In this document: one piece after another, positions 12,701 to 24,700 of the stretch | Layout: each line of letters starts with the position of its first letter | Numbering within the stretch: the stretch's first letter is position 1 | Assembly (NCBI RefSeq): GCF_949987515.2 | Contig: NC_082689.1 | Coordinates: 3,042,001 to 3,106,000, forward strand | Source: Delphinus delphis | Lineage: Eukaryota > Chordata > Mammalia > Artiodactyla > Delphinidae | Direction: 5' to 3' | DNA length: 64,000 nucleotides | Program-made: the position numbers and the translations under genes | Notes under the pieces: generated by a model | The model's input: only the letters and a program-made list of their open reading frames with translations | Databases searched by the model: none | Told to the model about the DNA's origin: nothing

Positions 12701-15700
12701 GAGGCCCTCACCTTCTCTCTGCTGAGATAACAGGCTCCCAGCAGGGGTGCACTTATTCTTGTTTTTACCACCAGAACTCAATGTCTACTGGGTCCACTTT
12801 CTTTCTACCAGAGGGAGTGCAAGCCAAGATTCAATCATTAAAATCGAACAACGAGAAGCACGGGCTAGCATCTATAGGCATGCTATTAGATATGCACGGA
12901 TGTATCATGTACAAGAGTCTGACGTCTCATGCGGTGATGAACGACCAGTTCCACGCACTGGTGATTGATTTCTCCCTCAGAGAAAATCTGGAAGGACAGG
13001 CCTCGTAACCTTCGCCCCTGGGCACAGCCAGGCAGCCCAAGCGCCAGAGGGCCCCCGGGTCGCCGCACCTCAGCCAGCTGCCCACTCACCCGCCACTTGT
13101 TCTTCCACCAGGTGCTCCAGGGGCAGGCGGATGGAGTCGTGTTCCACGGTGCAGGTGATGATGTGAGGCAGGGCCCCCTCCACTGGGCTGGGACGCTCGG
13201 CCGTGTCCCCCACTGCGGCATGGATTTTGTGGAAATGTTTCACCACAGAATGGATTACTAAATTATTTGACTGCAGAGACAGAGCAGAAAAATCATTTAC
13301 GAAAACTATGCTAAGGGGAGACTCAGAGTAACAATCTCTCTCATTTGTAGTTTCCTTTGTAGCTAACATTTAAAAAGAAAACAACCAAATAGAAAAACGG
13401 TCTCAAAGAAAACCAGCTCCTGAGCTGCACCTTCTCAAAGGCCGAACTACAAAGATTTGGGGGTTTTCAACTTTCAAAAATGTCAGAATTCGTTTCCGGT
13501 GGATTATGCAGGCTTTTTGTTAAGCAACATTATGCATTTAAAAAATTTCCTAAATCTGTCAAGAAAGAATATTTTGCCCAGGCACCCATCGCTGGTGGGA
13601 ATGTGAGCTGGCACGACCTCTGTTAAGGGCCATCTGGCATATCTATCAAACAGGCCCTCTGACCCAGGAAGTCTAGTTCTTGGACTTGACCCTACAGCTA
13701 CACCTGCACAGAAGCAAAATGATGCATGTAAACGGCTACCGGTTAAGTGTACAATGACGTAACAGCAAAACCTTAGGAAACCCTTCAACGTCTATCCATA
13801 GGGGCTTGTTCGGTGGACACCGAGCAGAGGTAGAAGCATGGGGGAACGCCCTAAGGGCTGATGCCAGAGATCTCAAGGCACTTGTTGAATGAAAACAGGT
13901 AGCGGGCACTATATGCAGTATCACACCACTTGTATAAAAAGGGCGAGAAACATACACATTTGCTTATACATCCCCCAAACCCTTGAAGAGGTAGAAAGGG
14001 AAGGAGAAAAGAATATATAAATCTACACACTTAATCTGTTTTTAAGGCAAAGGCTATCTCTGCAGGACTCGACAGAAACTACTACTGGTCTCCTGTAGGG
14101 AGAGGAAGTGGGTAACTGAGGGGATAGGTGGGAGATTTTTGTTTTTAAGGACCTTTTCTCTTACTGCTAAATACAACATACACACAGGAAAGTGTATGAA
14201 ACAGAAATGTAAGTTTCATGAGAAAGTATGTCAGTGAAGGCCTGAGTAACCGTGACCTGGGTCAAGATGAAAACAGGACCCACACCAGGGAACACCTCAC
14301 ACACGCCCTCAATCACTGCCCCACCCCCATGCCAGCTACCTCCACGCTGATTCGCATGGTAATCATTTCCTTGCTTTTCTTTATGCTTTTCCTCCCTAGG
14401 TAAGGATCCCTAAGTGATTTTGCTAATTTTGCCTCTTTTTGACCTTCAAATGAATGGAATTGGACTGAATTAATTTTTTCTCAACTGAAGATCCCACCTA
14501 TTCGTGTGTCTGAAGGCGCCGCCCAGCGGGAAGGCGGTAGCTGCTGCTTGTCGGGTGCTGAGGAACCCACACGCGGTCAGCCGGTGCTCAGAGGACTTGA
14601 AAGGCACTGAGAGCCCAAAAGGTGGCCCTGATGGAGGACCAGGCGGCCGACGGCAGGGCTCACCCAGGTCTGAGACGCAGCAAACCAGATGAAGGGGAGG
14701 AGACGGCCAGGATGGAAGGCTGGATGTGTCCCTCTGAAGGTGGATGGCCCTTTAAAGCCCCAGGTCACCCCCTCGCAGAAAACACAGCGACTCCTGGTCC
14801 GGAAAGGAGGGCCTTCGGGGGCCGCACACCTCAGGTCAAAGCTGAGCCAACCCACCGTGAACGCGACGAAGGTGCCTGGGCCCCTCCCATGGGCCGCCTC
14901 CACCTGCAGGTACCAAAGGGCACAGGACTCCACGCTGAGCGCCCAGGTGGCACTGGGAGCACAGCAGCCTCTGTCGGAACCGGTCAGTCGCAACTAAAAA
15001 CGTACCACGTGCCCCCAGGCCCCTCAGCACCTGGCCCCAGGCAAGACCAGGACGGCCCACAGGGCAGCAGGGGCGGCCCCTTGCGGGGCACCAGGAGTCT
15101 GGTCCTGGGGGGTGGTCGGTGCCCAGGGGCCTGGCGGCAGCTCCCATCCCCTCTGGCCAGCTTGGCTCGGCCCGGGCCCGGCTCAGCATAGCCGCTGGCT
15201 GACGCCCGCCGCTCCACACTCACGATCCCTCCGCGCTGCTGCTGCAGGGGACTGTGTGGTACCCTTCCACCCGGGACTGCATCAGAGGTCTGAATATCGG
15301 TCCATGCTATTTGCAGGGACATCTGCGTTGTCGCCAGTCTCTCCTGCCTGCCCCTGCTGCCCACGTGCCCCCTTCTTCTATGGTACGTACCTGAGAGGAG
15401 CTGCTGGCTGATGGGGTGGCGTGGCCTCGACTTCACGAGGTGATGCCCACCCACCTTCCAGAACGGTTTCCAGCCTACACTCCTGCCAGCACCGTGCGTG
15501 CTCGCTGCTGTGCATCCTTTGTCAACACTTCTTGTCGTTGGACTTCTTAATTGTTACCATCCTGATGGGTGGGCAGAGGCAAACCATGTTGTTGTTTACC
15601 CTTGTATTCTGATCACTTCATGAGGCTGAGTACCTTCTCCCACGTAGAAACCACATGGGTTTCTCTGTGAAGTGCATATTCACTTTTCTCGCCCATTTTT

Positions 15701-18700
15701 CTACCATCTTCACCCACTGTCAGGCTGGTCTTCTGATTTCCTTCAGGGTTTTCTGATGAACTACAAATTGTTTAGTGGTGGTGGTGGTGGTAGAATTTAT
15801 CGACCTTTTCTTTTATGATTAAAGTTTTCTGTATTTTATCTAAGAAATCCATCTCTCCAACATCACAAAGGCCAGGCCTTGTCACGTGACAAGGACCCAT
15901 CCAGGTATGGCCCTGTTTCGGGCCTCGTGTCTCTCCTGCCCTAAGACCGTCTGCCTTAATTAGTAGAACAATTCACGGTGTTCTTAATCTTGAAGATTTG
16001 GCTATTCTTGGCATTGTGTATTTCCATATAAATTAGTTTGCGAATTCCATCAGAAAAGAGTCAGAATCTTGACTGAAGTTGCTTTGAATCTACAGATCAA
16101 TCTGGAAAGAGCTGACGTATTTATCACACTGAGTCTTCCCATCTGTGAACACGGTATACGCTGCATTTATTTAGAACTTCTTCGAAGGCTCTCGGTAATG
16201 TTTCTATCCCTTTCCCAACGTGTGTGTGCGGGTGTCTTACAAAAGCTTTTTTACTAGATTTATTTCCTAAGAATTTGATATTTTTTGGTGCTCTGGTAAA
16301 TACCTGTTTGTTGCTGGTACATAAAAATACAATTGATTTTTTTATTAATAACTTTGCTGCATTTACTTACTGACTCTAATAATCTAGCTGCAGATTCTCC
16401 TGGTTTTTTATGTGGACAGTCACATCACCTGTGGATGACCTTCTTCTCCAATAAGAAAATGAGATGGTGAGAATTACTGAGTAGAGACCTTGACTTCATC
16501 ACATGGTCACGGAGTATCTTCTATCCATTTAAAAATAAGTACCTTTGAAATCGGGTCAAACCTCAAACTCTTTTTTTTTTTTTTAAATTGAAGTAGAGTT
16601 GATTTACAATGTTGTGTTAGTTTCAGGTGCACAGCAAAGTGATTCCATGATATATATGTTCTTTTTCAGATTCTCTTCCATTACAGATTATTACCAGACA
16701 CTGAACATAGTTCCCTGTGCTATACAGTAGGTCCTTGTTGGTTGTCTATTTTATATAAAGCAGTGTGTATCTGTTAATCCCAAATTCCTAATTTATCTCT
16801 CCCCTGTTTCCCCTTTGATAACCCTTAGTTTGTTTGCTGTGTCTGTGAGTCTATTTGTTTTGTAAATAAGTTCATTTATATCATTTTTTTAAGGTTCCAC
16901 ATATAAGTAATATCACATTATATTTGTCTTTCTGTCTGACTTACTTCACTCAGTATGACAATCTCTAGGTCCATCCATGTTGCTGCAAATGGCATTATTT
17001 CATTCTTTGTTTATGGCTGAGTAATATTCCATTGTGTATATATATATATATGTACCACATCTTGATCCATTCATCTGTCCATGGACATTCAGGTTGTTCC
17101 CATGTCTTGGTTATTGTAAATAGTGCTGCTATCAACATTGGGGTGCATGTATCTTTTCGAATTAGAGTTTTTGTCTTTTCCAGATGTATGCCCAGGAGTG
17201 GGATTGCTGGCTCATACGGCAGTTCTATTTTTAGTTTTTTAAGGAACCTCCATACTGTTCTCCATAGTGGCTGCACCAATTTACATTCCTACCAACAATG
17301 TAGAAGGGTCCTCTCTTCTCCACACCCTCTCTGCATTTATTATTTGTAGATGTTTTGATGATGGCCATTCTGACTGGAAACCTCACACTCTTAACAGGGT
17401 AAGCAACTTAGTGGGATTCGAAGGAATGATTACAGGCCAAAATGAAGGGGAAACTCTCTTTATTGAAATAGCAATGCAAAGCAAATTAATTTATACGTTA
17501 TGTAACAAATATCCTACCAGCCCCCTGGAATTCACTTATAGGATAAATGTTGGCTAATTATATCAAGGACAAAGCATTACTCTTTCTTTAAAAAACAATA
17601 ATACCAAGAGGCAGCCACCTTCTACTTTTTAAAAAAAATAATTTACAGCTAAAAGAACACGAGACTGTTGAGACTGTTTACCTCTGTGCCCCCGGAAGTG
17701 AAGATCATATCTTGAGGCCTCCCACCCATCATCTTGGCAAGGTTTTCCCGAGCTGCGTTGATAATCTCCTTGGCCTTCCTACCTTGAGGGACCAAAGTGG
17801 AAATTCATTAACTTTGCTTCACCAAGTCCAATCAACACATGTTTAAAAGAACAACCAGACATGAAGGAGTGAGAGATCTGAGTGGGCAGTTCTAAGACAA
17901 AACGTGCTCCACTAACGTGAGCTACAACCAGAAATCACTCGGCGAAGGGGCAGCTGTAAGATGTCAGCAAATCAGTGAAAACTACTGAGATTTCAGTAAC
18001 TTAGTAAGAGCCAGAAACAAATATGGGAGAATGCCTGGGAACCCTAAAATTCCCTGAGACATGGTTTTCTTCTTACCGGATGCTACGGGAGAGGGGAAGC
18101 TGTGGCCATCTGCCTTGCTTCCCATCCGTCAAGACAGGAGAATGAAAGGATGGAATAATTTGCTTAAGATCACACTGCAAAACAACACAAATCAGCAAAA
18201 ATAGAACTTGTGACTCCTCGACACAAAGCCCAGTGCCATGTCATACTGCCAGTCCCCTAGGGAATGAGAAAGGCCACCGCCTCAGGGACACGTTTGCCTT
18301 CAAACAGCTGCTAGGAGCCCAGCTACTCCCAGTTTCACTGGAGAGCAGGAAAACAGGAACCAAACTTCATGCGGCAGAGAAAGAAAGGCTCTGGGGTGGG
18401 AATTCTGAAAAGTTTGATAGCCATTTTGAGTCTGCAGACCAGTAGACTCCAAACTTTTTTGACTATTCAGTCCTATTTATAAAAAAACTTTTTTGAGCAG
18501 GTACCACTAAAATAAACAAATAAATAATAAAACATACATAAACACAGAAATGTAAAAAGATGTGGTAAAAATAAATATACAAAGTAATCCACACGCTCCT
18601 TAAGACTATTGCATAGGTTCTAATTACAAGCAATGAAGGTCTGGGGTGTCTAGGAAACCCAGTCCTTTCAACCAGTGATACTTTAAAAGACTGCAGTAAA

Positions 18701-21700
18701 TGTCAGTCAGTTTGGCAGGACCCCGGCCTGGTCCACTGTTAGCTCCTCCTGAGTGCCGCTCAAAGCCCGTCCACCAGCTCACGGCCCACTCTTCTTCCAG
18801 GATTCTGCTGAGAAGCCCCCTCTGAGGGGATGCTGGGCTGATCCCACAGCAGCAGGTCCCCTGCCCATGCCCCACTGCCCTTCCCAGGACAATCGGGTGG
18901 CCCATGTGGCGTGTAGCCCCCAGAGCCTGTTTCGATGTGCCTGTAGACCTTCATATAAGCATTTCACAGGGTTTTCTTTTTCCTTTTCAAAAATGGGTTT
19001 CATAATTTACAAACTGGTTTGCAAAAACTTCCCTTTCCACTTATCGATCAGTCTTGGAGACCCTTCTACACAAGGATTCGGGAGGCTACCTCACCACCGT
19101 GATGTACCTATTGGAACAGCTAAAATGAAGAGACTGGCCAGTCCAAGTGGTCAGGAGGATGTGGAGAAAGCGAAACTCTCATTCACATCAGTGGAAACAG
19201 AAACTGGTACAAGCACTTTGGAGACAGCACAGCAGTTCCTTAGGAAGTCAAACTTACACCTCCCATCTGACCCTGCCGTTCTGCTCCTAGGTGTTTAGGG
19301 TAAACGGTGTTTACCCAAGAAAAAAGAAGGTGATGTCCACAACTTGTACATCAACATACGCCCAAAATGCCAACCCAGACCTTGTTCTGGACGCCACTCA
19401 CCCTACCTGGATGTCCAACAGGCATCTGAAACTACACACATTCAAAGCTGGATGTCCGGGGGCTTCCCTGGTGGTGCAGTGGTTAAGAATCTGCCTGCCA
19501 AGGCAGGGGACACGGGTTCAAGCCCTGGTCTGGGAAGATCCCACACGCCGCTGAGCAACTAAGCCCGTGCGCCACAACTACTGAGCCTGCGCTCTAGAGC
19601 CCGCGAGCCACAACTACTGAAGCGTGCACGCCTAGAGCCCGTGCTCTGCAACAAGAGAAACCACCGCAATGAGAAGCCCGCGCACTGCAACGAAGAGTAG
19701 CCCCCGCTCGCCGCAACTAGAGAAAGCCCACGCGCCGCAACTAGAGAAAGTCCGTGTGCAGCAATGAAGACCCAACGCAGCCAAAAATAAATAAATAATA
19801 AATTTGAAAACAAAAACGAACAAAGCTGAATGCCTGCCTCCCTCCCCTCAAACTGGCTCCTTTCTCAAAGGCTCCCAGCCTTTCCTTTCTCAGTAAGTAA
19901 ACGGCATCTCAGTCCTTCCAGGGGACCAGGGTGAAAGCCCCTGTCTTTCTCCTACCCCATCACCCAACCCATTATCAAGTCCTGTAGGATGTGCCGTCAA
20001 AAATATCCAGAATCCAACCCCCCCCCCCGCCCCAGCCACCAGCTGAGTCAAGGCCACGGCTGGGATATTCCCCTGGCATGACCCCAACTCCACGGACCCC
20101 ACTGTGGTCCATTCTCCACAAAGTGGCCAAAGTAATGCCTTGAAAACCTAACAATTCTTTGTGCTCTGTGCTTTCCCCTCACCGGGAACAATGCTCGGCA
20201 CACAGTAGGTACTCACCCAATATTGGTTAAATCACCTGTGTTCAAAGTGTGGTCTGGGGAGCTCTGGGGGTCCACAAAGTCAAAACTATCTTCATAATAA
20301 TACTGAGACATCATTTGCCTTTTTTACACCCATTTTCTCACAGGTATATAAGGAAGCCCTCCAGAGGCTATGTGATGTGAATATTGCAATGGACTGGATA
20401 CAGAGCCAGGTATGGGACCCAAACGTCTTCTATTTATCCAGACCTTGAAGATTTTCAAACATGTACAACAGTGCCATTCTTCTCACTAAATTTGTTCTGC
20501 TTTGGAAAAGATAGTTTCTTTTTCATAAAAAAAAAGTTAACATGTAATGGATTCATTATTGTTACCTTTAATGAATAGCTACGTATCTATTTAAAGCGTT
20601 TTAGTGTTAAGCTCTGATATGGCAAATATCTACAGACAAAGCATGCATAAGCAGAGGCTCTTTGGGGTCCCACGAGTGACCTCAGTTATGTCACCCCTCT
20701 GCTCAGGCCCTCCAGACGCACTCCACCCCAGGCCCACGAGAGCCAGCCCTCACCTCCCAGTGGCCTCCACAGCCCAGCGTGGCACCGCCCCCAAACCCCT
20801 GGGACCCCCGAACCCCCTGCGGTCACCCACAGCCCTCTGCCTGCAGTGCCTCCCCAGGTGTCCCCTCCTCATGTCTGCAAACGTACGTCATCCGAGAGCA
20901 GGGTCATCCTCCGTGAAGCGGGGCCCCTCCCCCAGACTGTGTGCCCTTTACCGGCTTCACTGCTCCCCACAGGGCTCTGTCCACCTCACACACCTGCATC
21001 TGTAACTGCCCTGCCTGCTGCCCCTCACAAGAGCAGGACCTTTGTCTGTTGGCTGCCCCACCCACCAGGCACAGAGTAAGCGCCCTCCAGGCAAGCTGAG
21101 TGGACGACTCACGGGGGAGGACTGAAGCCCTTGAAGGTGAGCCCCAGACACCTGGGGAAAAGGCCCTAGGGAATCCCTGACAGCAGCAGGAGGGGTGATG
21201 GTGGGAAAACCCCAGAACCCAGGGCTAGGAGAGCTGGGTTCCATCTGGGGACCAGCCCGAGATGCTGCAGGCCGCTGGCCCACTCTGAGAGCGGACGCCC
21301 TCAGCTGTGAACCTGAGCCCCGATCCCCACCCACCATGCAGGTTCTCACTAATAAGAAAAGTGGGTGCGTGCGAGAGCACCGTCAACCTAACTCACTGTA
21401 CACACAGTGACACCCTCGCCGCATTGAGGCACCCACCAGTGCTGGGGGGTGAGCTGGGGAACGTCATAGCACGGCGTGTGTACTGCCGTGTCAGCTAAGA
21501 AAGAGTTCTGAAGAGACAAAAGCTTGGCTTTAGTAAAGTTTTCTTCTCATTACACTAGGCATGCTGATTGTAGAAGAACTAAATACCATGATACAAAAAG
21601 AAAGTACTCAAAACCTCCTGCCATCCCGCTACTCCAAGATAACTGCGGTGGGAGCATCTGGTGCGCGTCCCATCTGCGTCGGGGCTGCCCTTGCTGCCAC

Positions 21701-24700
21701 TCTGCCTCCCTACCACGGAGGCATTTTCAGCTGGAACACATCTTAATTAAGGCCACATTTAAATGAAGAAAGCCTTAGATGAGTTAAGAATTTAGAGCCC
21801 ATTTCCCAACTTCCACTGCAACCGAAATGCCAACGCGTGGCCATGGGACCAACCTCTGGCAATGGGCTACAGGCCAGAGTGGTACTTGCAACTTCCAGAA
21901 GTGTCTCTGAAGGACTCAGGCAGCCCTTTCTCCTCCTCTTTCTCTCCGTCCCACAGGCCGGACTGCTTACATGATGGCTTGAGCTGCAGGAGCCATCTTG
22001 ACCCCAAGGGGCAGGTGCACGTTAAAGATGGAAGAAGCTCTAAGATAGAAGGAGCTGCATCTCTGGTAGTGGCTGAGCAGCCACGTGGGCCCTGGACCGT
22101 GAGAGAAATAAATTTCAAGCTGTTTAATCTCCAGGTATTTGGGAGTTTCTCACAGCAAAACTATACACCTGTCATACTTGCTCTACGTAATTTTTTCTTG
22201 GGTGGTGGGCAGGGGAGTCAATCACACGGCACGTTTATAACGTGCATTTTCCACTTGGGCCAAATGCTGCAACTCTCCTCCTAGGTCGTCAGTACAGTCC
22301 ACACCATTGCTTTAAGGGCGACCAGAACTCACGCCAGGGCCTCTGCCCACTTATGTGATCCATCCGTGACTGATGGACACTGAGGCTATAAGCGAGGTAG
22401 TAAAAAACATCTCGGGTTTCTGAACTCTGCCCACACCGCCTTAATATTGGCCTTAAAACAGATTACCCTCCAAGGGATTATTATCATTATTAAATCATAA
22501 TATTGTGAAAATAATTAAACCATTCTACCATACAGGTGGTTTTTTCTTTCTTTCCTTTTTTTTTTTTCTTTTCCATTTCTACCTGAGTGTCAACAGAGAA
22601 TTACTGCAATGCATTTTTAGTTATGGTTCTTAATTTGTGGAAACAAAGGCTGTCAAGGCAACATGCAATCCACAGACAGACAGGCGTCATCAGGTCGAGA
22701 AGGGTTATTTCTCCCTGAGGGTTATTCCTAAATTTCTTCATGATAAATGCTTTTTATTAGCACTTGACTGTTCTCTGGATTCTCCAGTTTTATGCGTCAG
22801 AAACTTCAGTTTCACTAGAGGAAAGATTAGCTACAAGGCAACGTCCAGAAGATTAGCCAGAATACATGTATGAGATAAACCAACAACAAAGTTAATGAAT
22901 GACTAGTATCTGATTTTGCAAAAGCTTTTAGTTATCAAGCTGTGAAGCTCTGAATAAGCAAACCGACATGAAAACCCACAAAAGTCTATAAATTTGTACA
23001 CAGGTGTTGCTAAATCCTAGGGCATGGCAGTAGTCTCAAAGTTACTTTAGTTCATCAGTGATCCACAGTTAAGATAGTTTATCTTCATTATCCCTGAGAA
23101 AGCATTAAATAAGAAGACACAGCTTCAGCTCACTGTCTGAAAGACACAACGTGACTCTGCCATGTGACTCCTGATTTGAAGCAAATTCTTTTCCAATTTA
23201 ATGCTCTACATTAAAACAAGAATAAACGAGAAACATATAAGAATATTTATAATTGAAGAATTTGAAAGTAATTTTTATTTTTAAAAAAAGACCAGGATTC
23301 TATGTGATCCTGATGTTGTAAAAGATCTCTTTTGCAAATTTCGTAACAGTCGACTGAGACAGATACGTGACAGGGTTTTAATAGGTACTGTCACCACAAA
23401 CAATTCTTAATAAGACAGCTTTTGCATCTGGGAAAGGACGACAGGAGAGTATGTTAAAGATGAAAGATTATGGTATCAACAAGGCTCAAATTTGGACTTC
23501 TCAGGAAAAAACTACCCAAAATTACAGCTAAAGATTTGCAGTTAACAGAAAATCTATTCAAAACCGAGTCATCCCATGTGGGATTCTCTAATTTCTCTAA
23601 GAGCACCTCTGCCCCCCACGTCTCTGATCTGCGTGTGTCTTCTAGAATTACCTGCCGCGTAAGGGCTGCTGGGATTTCCCCAGGCTTCCTGCATGGCTTC
23701 AGTCATGGCCTGGATGACCTCCGGCTCCAGGGGGGTGGTTGCATTATAGTCCATATACACTTTCCTGCTGGAGAGAAAATAAAGACGTGCCTATTAGGGA
23801 AAAGAAGGTGAGATCTGGAAACACAGCTGCACCCTGTCTATCGCAGCAACAGGAGCAAATAGTTCAAGGTCGGGGTGCTTCTCTGCATTTACACGTGCCG
23901 GATGCTACAAGCTCAGAAATTTCCACATCTTCATTACTTATGGAAAATGTATACATGTTTTCCAACCATCTATCAATAGTATTTGCTAGTTTCCTTTATC
24001 ACTGTTAGGAAATTGTCCCTTTGGACTTTCAAAACTTTTTTCCACCGCTTGGTAGGAGGGGTGGTGCGCTGGGCCTGGGCTACCTACCTGACTCCGACCT
24101 TCCTCCTGAGGGAAGCAGGGGAACCTTGCAGTCCCAGGGAGCCGCACATTCCTCAGGGCTTTTTCCCTGGTTTTTCAACTTCACCACTTCACCAGTAGTT
24201 TTCCTTTATTTCCCTGCAGTGCCTGCGATGGCGTGAGGCTCGGGTGATCTAGGCGCCCACTGCTCCCCCTCTCTCCCCTCTGCCTCCCCTGAGATGCAGT
24301 CTCCTCTGCGGGGTGGGGGGCATGTGCAGGCTTCTCCTCCCTTTGCACTTGCCGTTTTCTTTGCCTAGAATGACCACACTGACACCCCCACCTTACTTTT
24401 TAGGTCTTTGCTCCAACTTGACCTTCTTGTGAGGCAAACTGGGCTCTAAATAAAATTGCAGCCACCCATGCCCTCCTCCCCAGGGCTGTGCCCCCTGGCA
24501 CCCCGTTTCTCCAAGGCACCCCATCATCTAACACACTAGACTTGCTCCTTGTTTATTCTCTGTCTCAACAGAAAGTAACAGAACAGCAGCTCCACAAGCT
24601 CCCGTTTTCCTCCCAGCTCTGTCGCCAACACTGAGCACAACGGCCGGCGCAGAATAGGGGCTTGATTTATAAGGTGACAAATGTCACAGAAAGCGCACAG

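Noticed and set aside
16995..17279. 94-codon minus-strand ORF resembling a reverse transcriptase C-terminus
   Set aside because: It is the tail of a truncated L1, not a host gene.
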